NCBI GenBank assembly: GCA_000720375.1
Contig: JOAA01000016.1
Coordinates: forward strand, 248,001 to 312,000
From: Rhodococcus rhodnii
Lineage (GTDB): Bacteria; Actinomycetota; Actinomycetes; Mycobacteriales; Pseudonocardiaceae
DNA: 64,000 nt
Reading direction: 5' to 3'
Numbering within the stretch: the first letter of the stretch is position 1; every line of letters starts with the position of its first letter. The translations under genes were made by a program, and so were the position numbers. This document shows, in pieces, positions 1 through 8,551 of the stretch. The notes under the pieces were generated by a model. The model was given only the letters and a program-made list of their open reading frames with translations, did no database searches and was not told the DNA's origin.

Positions 1-1015
1 GCGCCACGGGTGACGGAGGTGGTGCGGCCTGCGGGGGTTTCGCTGGCGTCGAGGATGTCGAGCGAATCGCAGGAGGCGTTGACACGACCGACGAGGCACT
101 TCCCGTTGGCTGGGCGGGCATTTCAGGTTGCACGACCGGTGACGCGACTTGGCTTACCGTCGCGGGCATTGCCACGCCTGGTTCGACGATTTTGGTGTCC
201 TGCGTGACGATCAACGCACCGCCGATGGCCGCGGCGGCGACAACGGCGGCGACGGCGACCTTCTTCACCGTCAGCAACGTGCCCAGCAGGCCGATCGGTA
301 CAACGAAGATGGCTTTGCGAACGCCTTCCAGCGTGGCCGCTTTCCGTTCCCGGCACGCCGCGCATGTCTTGACATGCTTGTGGATCCGCGTGCACAGGGT
401 GCCGTGCGGATCCGGTTTGCTGACTGCTTTCGCCACTTCCGGGCAGCGCATGGCGTCGTCCGCCGCCAGTGTCGCCGCGACGATCGCCTCGCCGACGTGC
501 TCGGCCAGACGCTGGAACGTCACCCGCAGCGCGGACGGTTTGAGGTCCAGCTCCACGCACACTTCGTCCTCGGTCAGCACTCCGCCTTCGAGTGCCAGGT
601 TGTACGCGAGCACTTCGAGTTGGCGTGGGGTCAACAGTGGCTTGGCCATTTCGATGAACCGCTTGGCATCCAGCGAACTGGTCCGGCCGACCACTTCCTC
701 CGCCGCCAGCTGGTCAAGCAGCTCCATCGCGTAGGACGCGGAGCGCGGCGAGCGCGCCTCGCTGCGGATCGCGTCCTTGGTCAGGTTGAGCGCCACGGTG
801 GCGAGAAAGACCCGCGGATTCACGATCGGGTGCTTGGGCGGTCTGCGCTGCAGCTTCTCGAAGACGGCCTGCACCAGGTCTTCCGCGTCGTGCTGGTTGC
901 CGACGCGTTTCTGGCAGTACGCCAGCAGCCAGGCCCGGTTCTGCTGGCACAGCAAGGTCAACTCCGCGCGACTCAGCCGACGGGGAATCCCGATGTCGTA
1001 AATCTCAGCAGTCAC
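1..1015 (-). CDS. ECF sigma factor with fused zinc motif and membrane tail (C-terminus beyond window)
   Basis: Transcription initiation factor of the ECF sigma type. From GTG 1015 the frame is open for 338 codons to the window edge, so the protein is incomplete. Residues about 20-85 look like sigma region 2, with AEDLVQ at 44-49. Residues about 125-180 look like region 4 (TPRQLEVL at 129-136). A zinc-type motif follows: H214-x3-C218-x2-C221, with C191 and C208 nearby; this is the pattern of zinc-binding anti-sigma (ZAS) domains. Two hydrophobic stretches (about 236-249 and 253-270) could anchor the protein, and residues 271-338 are a Ser/Thr/Pro/Val-rich, probably extracytoplasmic tail. Actinobacterial ECF groups with fused zinc-finger and membrane extensions are known, so self-restraint by the C-terminus is a reasonable inference. 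It diverges from the GH1 gene. Confidence 0.8.
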   Translation of the reverse strand, partial: MTAEIYDIGIPRRLSRAELTLLCQQNRAWLLAYCQKRVGNQHDAEDLVQAVFEKLQRRPPKHPIVNPRVFLATVALNLTKDAIRSEARSPRSASYAMELLDQLAAEEVVGRTSSLDAKRFIEMAKPLLTPRQLEVLAYNLALEGGVLTEDEVCVELDLKPSALRVTFQRLAEHVGEAIVAATLAADDAMRCPEVAKAVSKPDPHGTLCTRIHKHVKTCAACRERKAATLEGVRKAIFVVPIGLLGTLLTVKKVAVAAVVAAAAIGGALIVTQDTKIVEPGVAMPATVSQVASPVVQPEMPAQPTGSASSVVSTPPAIRSTSSTPAKPPQAAPPPSPVA

Positions 1016-1151
1016 ACCCAGTAGGACGCACGGCAGACCCAGATCAGAACACCGGATGGCCAGGTTCGCCGGAAGGCGTTACGCCCGCCACGACCGGGCG
1101 ACGATTCTGACTACGTCCCGTTATCGCGAGGGTCTCGATAGCCTGATTGCC

Positions 1152-2234
1152 ATGTTCTTGTGGGGCGTGGCAGGCGCGGGGTACCAATCCGAGGGAGCGG
1201 CTCCGGACAGCAACTGGTCGCGGTTCGTGACCGGCTACCGGGACTCCGTCGACTTCCTGCACCGCTATCCGCAGGACATCGAACTCGCCGCGGACCTCGG
1301 CGTCCAGGTCTTCCGGCTGTGCGTCGAGTGGGCCCGCGTCCAGCAGGTGCCGGGCGAATGGGACTTCGAGTTCTACGACGACGTCGTGGCGAAGGTCCGC
1401 GCGGCCGGAATGCGTCCGATGATCACCCTGGACCACTGGGTGTATCCAGCGTGGACGGGCGGCTGGCGCAACCCGCGCATGGTCGAGTTGTGGCTGGCCA
1501 ATGCCGATCGCGTGGTGAAACGCTACGCGGGCAACGGCACCATCTGGATCACCTTCAACGAACCGACCGTCTACATGGCACACGAGATCCGGCAGCGCCG
1601 GTTCAGCCCGATGATGCCCAGCCGGATGGTCCAGGCGCACAAGGGCGCGTACCGGCTGATCCACGAGGCCGACCCGCAGGCGTTGGTGTCCAGCAACGTC
1701 GCGTACATCCCGGTGGTGAACCGGTTGGTGGACTTCGGTTTCCTCGACTGGGTCGGCGGCTTCCTCGACTTCGTCGGGATCGACTACTACTACGACGTCA
1801 CGCCGGGCAACGTCACCGCACTGCACGGCGCGACCGGCAAGCTGTACAAGATCGACCCCGAACCCAAGGGGATGTACCGGGCGCTGAAACACTACGCGCG
1901 CCGATTCCCCAAGCTGCCGTTGTACATCGTGGAGAACGGGATGCCCACGGACAACGGACACCCGCGGGCAGACGGCTACACCAGGTCAGACCACCTGCGT
2001 GACCACGTGTACTGGATGCAGCGGGCCCAGTCCGAGGGCGTGGACGTGCTCGGCTACAACTACTGGAGCCTGACCGACAACTTCGAGTGGGGCACCTACC
2101 GGCCGCGCTTCGGACTGTACACAGTGGACGTGGAGACCGATCCGGCGCTGGTACGGCAGCCGACCGACGCGGTGGACACGTACCGGGAGATCGTCACTTC
2201 CGGCTTGCCCGCCGGCTACCAGCCGAAACGGTAG
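1152..2234 (+). CDS. Family 1 glycoside hydrolase (beta-glucosidase-like), short form
   Basis: Retaining beta-glycosidase of family GH1, probably cytoplasmic since no signal peptide is visible. The acid/base glutamate is E137 in TFNEP and the nucleophile is E261 in YIVENG. The N-terminal GYQSEG (10-15) and the C-terminal segment YNYWSLTDNFEWG are the usual GH1 substrate-pocket and barrel signatures. I place the start at ATG 1152 because GH1 proteins begin with a residue run like FLWG; a GAGGG about 20 nt upstream is a distant ribosome site. At 360 residues it is about 90 shorter than typical GH1 enzymes, so some loops are missing. The sugar substrate cannot be read from sequence. It is transcribed away from the sigma factor gene with about 136 bp between them. 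Confidence 0.88.
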   Translation: MFLWGVAGAGYQSEGAAPDSNWSRFVTGYRDSVDFLHRYPQDIELAADLGVQVFRLCVEWARVQQVPGEWDFEFYDDVVAKVRAAGMRPMITLDHWVYPAWTGGWRNPRMVELWLANADRVVKRYAGNGTIWITFNEPTVYMAHEIRQRRFSPMMPSRMVQAHKGAYRLIHEADPQALVSSNVAYIPVVNRLVDFGFLDWVGGFLDFVGIDYYYDVTPGNVTALHGATGKLYKIDPEPKGMYRALKHYARRFPKLPLYIVENGMPTDNGHPRADGYTRSDHLRDHVYWMQRAQSEGVDVLGYNYWSLTDNFEWGTYRPRFGLYTVDVETDPALVRQPTDAVDTYREIVTSGLPAGYQPKR

Positions 2235-2374
2235 CCCATTCCGCCGATGCATCCGGCAAACCACGGCTTCCCTTAAGGAATCCTGTCATTGTGGCCGGTC
2301 GAGCACATCCTGCCGACCGGGCGGGTATCCTCAGCGACAACGAGTAGTCATCGACGAGGGGCAGAGTAAGCAAA

Positions 2375-2617
2375 ATGGCAGGCGCGAACCGGGCCGCTGG
2401 AATGGTGCCACTGGTCGGTGCGCTGGCCACTGCCGCTGCGCTCGCGGGCGTCGCTGTGTTCAGCGCGTCCAGTGCCGGTTGTGCCAGCCCTGGCCAGTAC
2501 GTCCAGCGAGACGGCTACGTCGAACTCGTCGGCGGCTGCATCGACTCACACGACCTGCCGCCCGCGCCGCTCGCCCCGGCGGTCCACCAGGGCGAGCCTT
2601 CGTTCCTCCAGCAGTAA
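2375..2617 (+). CDS. Small exported or membrane-anchored hypothetical protein
   Basis: An 80-residue protein that I do not recognise. Residues 9-31 are a long Ala/Val/Leu hydrophobic stretch suitable as signal anchor or signal peptide. The remaining 45 residues are polar and contain only two cysteines, C36 and C54, which could form a disulfide or, for C36, serve as a weak lipidation site (the preceding SAG is not a good lipobox). GAGGGG at 2356-2361 lies 13 nt before ATG 2375, a slightly long spacing. It stops 6 bp before the convergent metB stop. Codon use matches the genome, so it is probably a real small gene, but function is unknown. Confidence 0.55.
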   Translation: MAGANRAAGMVPLVGALATAAALAGVAVFSASSAGCASPGQYVQRDGYVELVGGCIDSHDLPPAPLAPAVHQGEPSFLQQ

Positions 2618-2622
2618 CGCCG

Positions 2623-3780
2623 TCAGGCCAGCGCCTGCAGCAGGTCCTGCACCAGGTCGGCGCCGTCCTCGATGCCCACCGACAGCCTGATCAGGTTGTC
2701 CGGCACCTCGAGCTCCGAACCCGCGACGCTGGCGTGCGTCATCTTGTGCGGGTGCTCGATCAGCGACTCCACGCCACCGAGCGACTCGGCCAGGATGAAG
2801 AGCTTTGTCTTCGCCGTCACGTCCAGCGCGGCCTGCTCACCGCCCGCGACCGTGAACGACACCATGCCGCCGAACCGGCGCATCTGCTTGGCCGCCACCT
2901 CGTGACCAGGGTGTTCCCGCAGGCCCGGGTAGTAGACGCGCTCCACACGCGAGTGCCCGAGCAGCGCCTCCACGATGCGCTCGGCGTTGTCGGAGTGCCG
3001 CTCCATGCGCACCGCGAGGGTCTTCACGCCACGCAGCGTCAACCACGCGTCGAACGGGCCCGGCACCGAGCCGGAAGCGTTGCGCAGGAACGCGAACTGC
3101 TCGTTCAGCTCGTCATCCGAGGTGATCAGCGCGCCGCCGACGACGTCGGAGTGACCGCCGAGGTACTTGGTCGTCGAGTGCAGCACCACGTCCGCGCCCA
3201 GCCCCAGAGGGGACTGCAGGTACGGCGTGGCGAACGTGTTGTCGACCACGAGCCGCGCACCGGCCTCGGCCGCGATCTGGGCCAGCCCGGCCAGATCCGA
3301 GATGGCCAGCAGCGGGTTGGTCGGCGTCTCGCACCAGATCACCTTGGTGTTCGGGCGGATCGCGGCCCGCACCGCGGCCAGGTCGGCCTGGTGCACCGGC
3401 GTGTGCTCGATGCCCCAGAGCGCCAAAACCTTGTCTACCAGGCGGAACGTGCCACCGTACGCGTCGTCCGGGATGACGATGTGGTCGCCGGGACGCAGCA
3501 TCGTGCGCATCGCGACGTCGCTCGCGGCCATGCCGGACGGGAACGCCAGCGCGTGCCGTCCGCCTTCCAGGGAAGCCAGACACTCCTCCAGGGCCGTCCG
3601 CGTCGGGTTACGGGTACGCGAGTACTCGTAGCCGCCTTCACGCAGGCCACCGACGCCGTCCTGGGCGAAGGTGGAGGTCGCGTAAATGGGCGGGATGACC
3701 GCGCCGGTCCGTGGATCCGGCGTCTGCCCAACGTGGATGGCCCGGGTTTCAAAACCCAGCCTGGAATCCCCTTCTGACAT
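2623..3780 (-). CDS. metB: Cystathionine gamma-synthase (or gamma-lyase)
   Basis: PLP enzyme of the Cys/Met metabolism family (385 residues, normal length), cytoplasmic. It joins cysteine to an activated homoserine to give cystathionine, or in the gamma-lyase role splits cystathionine to cysteine. The PLP lysine is K205 in HSTTKYLGGH; YEYSRTRNPT (51-60) and PSGMAA (81-86) are family phosphate/substrate-binding segments. Synthase and lyase are hard to separate by sequence. A cystathionine beta-synthase gene lies 3.4 kb upstream on the same strand; with a beta-synthase present, either direction of transsulfuration makes sense. The same neighbourhood (cbs, pra, metB) occurs in mycobacteria, which is why I use metB. 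Confidence 0.9.
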   Translation of the reverse strand: MSEGDSRLGFETRAIHVGQTPDPRTGAVIPPIYATSTFAQDGVGGLREGGYEYSRTRNPTRTALEECLASLEGGRHALAFPSGMAASDVAMRTMLRPGDHIVIPDDAYGGTFRLVDKVLALWGIEHTPVHQADLAAVRAAIRPNTKVIWCETPTNPLLAISDLAGLAQIAAEAGARLVVDNTFATPYLQSPLGLGADVVLHSTTKYLGGHSDVVGGALITSDDELNEQFAFLRNASGSVPGPFDAWLTLRGVKTLAVRMERHSDNAERIVEALLGHSRVERVYYPGLREHPGHEVAAKQMRRFGGMVSFTVAGGEQAALDVTAKTKLFILAESLGGVESLIEHPHKMTHASVAGSELEVPDNLIRLSVGIEDGADLVQDLLQALA

Positions 3781-3848
3781 AGAGCAATCCTACGTGGGAC
3801 CGGTCGAGTGACCACATCGTGGGACATCTCGCCCGGTTGGACGACTGG

Positions 3849-4598
3849 TCACCAGCCCTGCTGCTGGGGGTAACCGCCGCCTTGCTGTTGCTGGGGGTAA
3901 CCGCCTTGCTGCGGGTAACCCTGCTGGGGGAATCCACCGGAGTTCGGGTTGCCCTGATAACCCTGCTGCGGGAAACCTCCCGAGCCCGGGTACTGCTGCT
4001 GCGGGAAACCGCCGGAGTTCGGGTTGCCCTGATAACCCTGCTGCGGCAAGCCACCCGAGCCCGGGTACTGCTGCTGCGGGAAGTCGTCGTTCCGGTTGCC
4101 GCGCAGGTATTTGAACGTCGGCGGCAGCACGGCGAAGATCAGCGTCAGCACCGCGGCGATCGCCACGAGCGCGCGGAACGTGGCGGCCGAGTTGCCGAAC
4201 TCGAAGACCGACTCGAGGTACCTGCCGAGGTTCGGGCGAGTGCCGAGCAGCGGCTCGATGAAGAAACCCGCGAGCGCCACGATCGCACCGCCGATCGCCA
4301 GCACCGCACCGGCCGTCTTGCGCAACAGCGCCAGGATCGCGCCGAGCACCAGCAGCAACGTGGCCAGCGCCTGGATGGACAGGACCACGATCAGCTCGCC
4401 GGGCAGGCTGCCGAACTGCCCGTCGATCAGTTCGAGCCAGTTGACCAGCAGGACGATCTCGAACGCCGCGCACGCGAGCGCGAACAACACCGTGATGATC
4501 GCGGTCGCGGGGTTGCCGCCGCTTCTCGGCTCGGGCTGGTAGGGCTGCTGTGGCTGATAGGGCTGCTGCGGGTAACCACCCTGCTGTGGATAAGTCAC
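3849..4598 (-). CDS. Four-helix membrane protein with Pro/Gln/Gly-rich tails
   Basis: Unrecognised 249-residue membrane protein. The N-terminus (1-30) is YPQQ-rich, followed by about four transmembrane segments (about 32-52, 68-90, 95-112, 138-158), and a C-terminal half of roughly 80 residues made of YPQQ/GYP/NSGG repeats, including an exact-phase 25-residue tandem duplication encoded by a 75-bp DNA repeat. GTG 4598 is preferred over TTG 4613 because GGGGGAG sits 6 nt before it. It is the first of three similar Pro/Gln-rich membrane genes in a row. The low-complexity tails suggest protein-protein interaction or cell-wall contact, but that is inference. Confidence 0.75.
   Translation of the reverse strand: MTYPQQGGYPQQPYQPQQPYQPEPRSGGNPATAIITVLFALACAAFEIVLLVNWLELIDGQFGSLPGELIVVLSIQALATLLLVLGAILALLRKTAGAVLAIGGAIVALAGFFIEPLLGTRPNLGRYLESVFEFGNSAATFRALVAIAAVLTLIFAVLPPTFKYLRGNRNDDFPQQQYPGSGGLPQQGYQGNPNSGGFPQQQYPGSGGFPQQGYQGNPNSGGFPQQGYPQQGGYPQQQQGGGYPQQQGW
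3941..4090 (-). repeat. 75-bp in-frame tandem repeat, two copies
   Basis: Positions 3941-4015 and 4016-4090 are near-identical 75-bp units inside the preceding membrane protein gene. Being a multiple of three, the unit adds 25 residues ([20 protein letters not shown] blocks) without a frameshift, so copy number could vary without inactivating the gene. Confidence 0.85.
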
Positions 4599-4718
4599 AA
4601 CTATCTCCCCCAACCCCTAGGGCGGGCTGTCGGCGTCCTGTGCGAAGACCATAAACCAGTTGGTCGCTGATCAGGCCGTTTTGACCAAACCGACGCTGAA
4701 CACTCGGCCCGAACGGGC

Positions 4719-4744
4719 AAGGGGCGCCCCGCGGGGCGCCCCTT
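4719..4744 (-). terminator. Strong hairpin after the 4747-5946 gene
   Basis: Perfect 12-bp inverted repeat (AAGGGGCGCCCC, 2-nt loop) ending 2 bp beyond the stop of the minus-strand gene. There is no T-run, as is common for actinomycete terminators. Confidence 0.65.
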
Positions 4745-4746
4745 GA

Positions 4747-5946
4747 TCACCACTGCTGTGGCGGTTGCTGCTGACCGTATCCGGGTGGCGGCTGGCCGTA
4801 ACCCTGCGGCTGCTGTCCCGGAGGCGGTTGCTGACCGAACCCGGCAGGCGGTGGTTGCTGACCGAACCCTGGGGGCGGCGGCTGCTGGCCGTATCCCGGA
4901 GGAGGTGGCTGCTGCCCATAGCCGGGCGGCGGCTGCTGCTGGCCGTACGGTGCCGGGCCGAACCCAGGTGGCGGCGGCTGCTGGAACCCGCCAGTCGGCG
5001 TCTGCGGAGCGCCCAGGCCGACGTACGCCTTGGTGTTCGGGAAGAACTGCAACGAGCCAAGGCCGGCGACCAGGATGCCGGCGATCAGGCCGATGATCAC
5101 GAACGGGCCCAGGTCGTCCAGCGGCACCCTGTCCTTCACGATCAACCAGACCACCGTGGCCACGACCATCAGGCCGCCACCAACGAGCAGCAGCATCGCG
5201 CCCATGGCGTTCTTCATGAAGATCATCACACCCGCGCCGATCGCGGCCAGCGCACCGACCAGCGTGGCGATGGCGAGAATCCAGAGCAACGTGCCTGACG
5301 GCAACGGCGTGCTGCCACGCATCGCCTCCGGGATGCTCGCGTACCCCTCGGCGTAGTCGCTGAGGTCACCGAAGTCCACGAACACGAAGATCGCCGTGAG
5401 CAGGCCGAGGAGTGCGGCCACGCCAGCGACCACCATGGTCATGGTCTGCGTGTTTCCGCCGCTACCGGCCTGCGGGCCGTAGCCCGGCGGCGGGCCGTAA
5501 CCCGGAGGCGCCGCGTACGCACCAGGCTGCTGATAGCCGGGCGGCGGACCGAAGCCCGGTTGTGGTGACGGCTGGCCGAACTGTGACGGCTGTCCGTAGT
5601 TGCCCATCACCTGGGTCTGCTGCTGGCCGGGAGGCGGTGCGAACCCACCAGGCGGCGACGGCGGCTGGTCGGCCGCGCTCGGCGGCGGCTCGTACTGCGG
5701 CGCAGGCGGAGGCATCGACCCCGGCGGCACCATCTGCGTGGACTCACCCTGCTGCGGCGGCTGCCCCGGCTGGACCATCTGCGTCGCCTCCGGCGACTGG
5801 TCCTGCTGCTGCGCCGATTGCTGCTGGGCCGGATGGCCGGGCTGCATCACCTGCGTGCTCTCCGGCTGCTCCGGCGGCGCGCCGCCCTGCTCCTGCGGTG
5901 GCTGGCCGCCCTGCCATGGCTCGTTCGGCGGCTGCGGAGCACTCAT
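4747..5946 (-). CDS. Pro/Gln-rich membrane protein
   Basis: Unrecognised 399-residue protein. Residues 1-165 are Pro/Gln/Gly-rich with repeated TQM(V/x)xPG segments (for example STQVMQPG, ATQMVQPG, STQMVPPG). Then come about four transmembrane segments between residues 170 and 310, and a C-terminal run of GYGQQPPPP-type repeats. ATG 5946 is chosen because the third member of this trio also begins MSAPQ; a TTG 12 nt upstream is possible and has GGGAG before it. The TQVxxPG motif is shared with the RDD protein next door, which suggests the two arose by duplication or meet the same partner. Location in the membrane is clear; function is not. Confidence 0.75.
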   Translation of the reverse strand: MSAPQPPNEPWQGGQPPQEQGGAPPEQPESTQVMQPGHPAQQQSAQQQDQSPEATQMVQPGQPPQQGESTQMVPPGSMPPPAPQYEPPPSAADQPPSPPGGFAPPPGQQQTQVMGNYGQPSQFGQPSPQPGFGPPPGYQQPGAYAAPPGYGPPPGYGPQAGSGGNTQTMTMVVAGVAALLGLLTAIFVFVDFGDLSDYAEGYASIPEAMRGSTPLPSGTLLWILAIATLVGALAAIGAGVMIFMKNAMGAMLLLVGGGLMVVATVVWLIVKDRVPLDDLGPFVIIGLIAGILVAGLGSLQFFPNTKAYVGLGAPQTPTGGFQQPPPPGFGPAPYGQQQPPPGYGQQPPPPGYGQQPPPPGFGQQPPPAGFGQQPPPGQQPQGYGQPPPGYGQQQPPQQW

Positions 5947-6037
5947 CGCCTTCAACAACTCCCTAGGCCTGCAATCTCACTTTCGGGTGTAACGCTAGTC
6001 CAGGTCAGGACGATTCGCCGGAGATAACACGATCATG

Positions 6038-6071
6038 AAAAAAGGGCCCGCCGAACCGCGGGCCCTTTTTC
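6038..6071 (-). terminator. Rho-independent terminator
   Basis: GC-rich 8-bp stem (GGGCCCGC) with a 6-nt loop, flanked by A-runs on one side and T-runs on the other, so it can act in both directions. It lies 11 bp beyond the stop of the RDD gene on the minus strand. Confidence 0.85.
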
Positions 6072-6082
6072 GATCAGTCAGT

Positions 6083-7072
6083 TCACCACTGCTGCGGCGG
6101 CTGCTGCTGTCCGTACTGTTGCTGTCCGTACTGCTGAGGCTGGCCGTAAGGCTGCTGCTGCTGGCCGTATTGCTGCTGCGGGTAACCCTGGCCCGCCTTC
6201 GGCGCCACGATCACGAGCGTGTTGACGATGCTGTCGGCCCAGGTCTGGTTCTTCGCGCTCCACAGCGGCGCGAGGAAGCCGATGTAGATCGGCAACGCGT
6301 CGACGATGTGCAGGAACTGGCGGCCGAACGCCAGGCCGAAGCCGACCACCTGGCCGCTGTCCTCACGGATCAGCTTGATCCCGGCGACCTTCTTGCCCAG
6401 CGTCTGCCCCTGGACGCCGCCGAGGTAGCAGATGTTGTAGAAGAGGTTGAACAGGTTGATCAGACCACCGACCGCACCGAGCGCGACGGTGCCCTGGGTG
6501 GAGCCGACGATGGCGAGAGTGGCCGCGATACCGCTGATCAGCACGTAGTCGATCAGACCGCCGACGAACCGCTGGCCCCAGCTCGCGAGCTGGTAGGCAC
6601 CGCCGTACTGGTACGGCGCGGCAGGTGCGCCCGGGTAGCCCGGCTGCTGCGGCGGATAACCAGGCTGCTGCGGGTAGCCACCCGGCTGCTGACCGAGCTG
6701 CTGCCCGAAGCCACCCGGCTGCTGCGGCGGATATCCCGGGGGCGGCTGCTGGCCGTATCCCTGCGGCGGCTGCTGCTGGGGGTAGCCGGGCGGCGGCGTG
6801 GGCTGGCCATAGGGCTGCTGCGGTGGCTGCTGGGCGGGCTGCGGACCGGACGGCGGGCCGCCCTGGCCGGGCCGGACCACCTGGGTGGCCTCGGGCTGGT
6901 CGGCCGGGCCACCACTACCGGGCCGGACGACCTGGGTGGCGTCCGGGTTGACGTCCTGTCCCTGGCCTTGGGCCGGTTTGCCGGGACCGCCGATCGCGAT
7001 CGTCGGCTCCGGGTTCGCCAGAGCCCCTGGTGGTTGCTGCGGTGGCTGGTTCGGGTTCTGCGGAGCACTCAT
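6083..7072 (-). CDS. RDD-domain membrane protein with Pro-rich N-terminus (Pra-like)
   Basis: 329-residue membrane protein. Residues 1-155 are Pro/Gln/Gly-rich and carry two DATQVVRPG/EATQVVRPG motifs; residues about 160-300 form an RDD domain, with the Arg and Asp of RFVGGLIDYV and the final Asp of TWADSIV present, and about three membrane segments. The C-terminus is again YGQQ-rich. RDD proteins are membrane proteins, some with transport activity, but the substrate here is unknown. Order and domain content match the mycobacterial proline-rich antigen homologue located between cbs and metB (from memory, Rv1078). It starts 64 bp after cbs on the same strand and has its own terminator. Confidence 0.85.
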   Translation of the reverse strand: MSAPQNPNQPPQQPPGALANPEPTIAIGGPGKPAQGQGQDVNPDATQVVRPGSGGPADQPEATQVVRPGQGGPPSGPQPAQQPPQQPYGQPTPPPGYPQQQPPQGYGQQPPPGYPPQQPGGFGQQLGQQPGGYPQQPGYPPQQPGYPGAPAAPYQYGGAYQLASWGQRFVGGLIDYVLISGIAATLAIVGSTQGTVALGAVGGLINLFNLFYNICYLGGVQGQTLGKKVAGIKLIREDSGQVVGFGLAFGRQFLHIVDALPIYIGFLAPLWSAKNQTWADSIVNTLVIVAPKAGQGYPQQQYGQQQQPYGQPQQYGQQQYGQQQPPQQW

Positions 7073-7135
7073 CGGGCGTATCCCCCTGGGTCGGCACGCT
7101 GTTGGCGCAACACGCTAGACGATTCGACTGGACAG

Positions 7136-8506
7136 TCAGCTTCCGGCCAGGTACCCGAGCAGGTCCTGACGGGTCACGACCCCCGCGGGCTTGCCGTCGA
7201 TCAGCACCAACGCGCCGTCGGCACCGGCAAGGGCCTTCATCGCGACGTTGATCTGCTCGCCCGCGCCGATCGTCGGCAACGGCGCGGTCATGTGCTTGTC
7301 CAGCCGGTCGGCCAGCGCGGCCTTGCCGGTGAACAGCGCGTCCAGCAGATCCCGTTCGTTCACCGCGCCGACCACCTCGGCGGCCATCACCGGCGGCTCG
7401 GCGCTGACCACGGGCATCTGGCTGACGGAGAACTCACGCAGGTAGGCGACGGCGTCCGCGACCGTCTCGGTCGGGTGCGCGTGCACCATCTCGGGAATGC
7501 GGCCGTCCTTGCGGCGCAGCACGTCGCCGACCGTGGCACCGCTGTGCTCCGGCGGCAGGAAACCGTAGGACGCCAACCACTTGTCGTTGAAGACCTTCGA
7601 CAGGTAGCCACGGCCGCCGTCGGGCAGCAGCACGACGATCACGTCGTCCGGGCCGCACCGCTCGGCCAGCCTGATCGCGGCCGCCGCGGCCATTCCGCAC
7701 GAGCCGCCGACCAGCAGCGCCTCCTCGCGGGCGAGCCTGCGGGTCATGGTGAACGAGTCCGCGTCGGAGATCTCGATGATCTCGTCGGCGATGTCCCGGT
7801 CGTACGTCTCCGGCCAGAAGTCCTCGCCGACGCCCTCGACCAGGTACGGACGACCGGAGCCGCCGGAGTACACCGAGCCTTCCGGGTCCGCGCCGATGAT
7901 CTGCACGCGCCCGTCGGAGACCTCTTTGAGGTACCGGCCGGTGCCGGAGATCGTGCCGCCGGTGCCGACGCCCGCGACGAAGTGCGTGATCCTGCCCTCG
8001 GTCTGGCGCCACAACTCCGGGCCAGTCGTCTCGTAGTGGCTGATCGGGTTGTTCACGTTGGCGTACTGGTTGGGCTTCCACGCGCCGTCGATCTCGCGGA
8101 CCAGACGGTCGGAGACGTTGTAGTAGGAGTCGGGATGCTCCGGCGGGACCGCGGTCGGGCAGACCACGACGCGCGCGCCGTAGGCCTTGAGCACGTTGCG
8201 CTTGTCCTCGCTGACCTTGTCCGGGCAGACGAAGACGCAGTTGTACCCCCTGCGCTGGGCGATCATCGCCAGGCCCACACCGGTGTTGCCGGAGGTCGGC
8301 TCGACGATCGTGCCGCCCGGGCGCAGCTCGCCGGACTTCTCCGCGGCGTCGATCATCCGCTCGGCGATCCGGTCCTTCACGCTGCCGCCGGGGTTGACGT
8401 ACTCGACCTTGGCCAGCACAAGCGGTTTCAGCCCGTCGGTGACCGAGTTGAGCCGGACCAGCGGGGTGTTGCCGATCAGATCAGCGACATGCTCGACGTA
8501 CTCCAC
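7136..8506 (-). CDS. cbs: Cystathionine beta-synthase
   Basis: PLP enzyme that condenses serine (or an activated serine) with homocysteine to give cystathionine, the first step of reverse transsulfuration. It has 456 residues: a fold-type II catalytic domain with the PLP lysine K44 in NPGGSVKDR and the phosphate/substrate loop TSGNTG (71-76), then two CBS repeats from about residue 335 to the end. Those repeats often bind adenosyl ligands, so allosteric control is plausible. Start: GTG 8506, the second of two adjacent GTGs, sits 6 nt after AAGGAG and gives the usual EYVEHVADLIGNTP beginning; ATG 8533 is the in-frame alternative. It pairs with metB downstream. Confidence 0.92.
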   Translation of the reverse strand: MEYVEHVADLIGNTPLVRLNSVTDGLKPLVLAKVEYVNPGGSVKDRIAERMIDAAEKSGELRPGGTIVEPTSGNTGVGLAMIAQRRGYNCVFVCPDKVSEDKRNVLKAYGARVVVCPTAVPPEHPDSYYNVSDRLVREIDGAWKPNQYANVNNPISHYETTGPELWRQTEGRITHFVAGVGTGGTISGTGRYLKEVSDGRVQIIGADPEGSVYSGGSGRPYLVEGVGEDFWPETYDRDIADEIIEISDADSFTMTRRLAREEALLVGGSCGMAAAAAIRLAERCGPDDVIVVLLPDGGRGYLSKVFNDKWLASYGFLPPEHSGATVGDVLRRKDGRIPEMVHAHPTETVADAVAYLREFSVSQMPVVSAEPPVMAAEVVGAVNERDLLDALFTGKAALADRLDKHMTAPLPTIGAGEQINVAMKALAGADGALVLIDGKPAGVVTRQDLLGYLAGS

Positions 8507-8551
8507 CACTGTCTCCTTCTTGACTACGGTCACGCTTTTGGCGCGGTCAGC

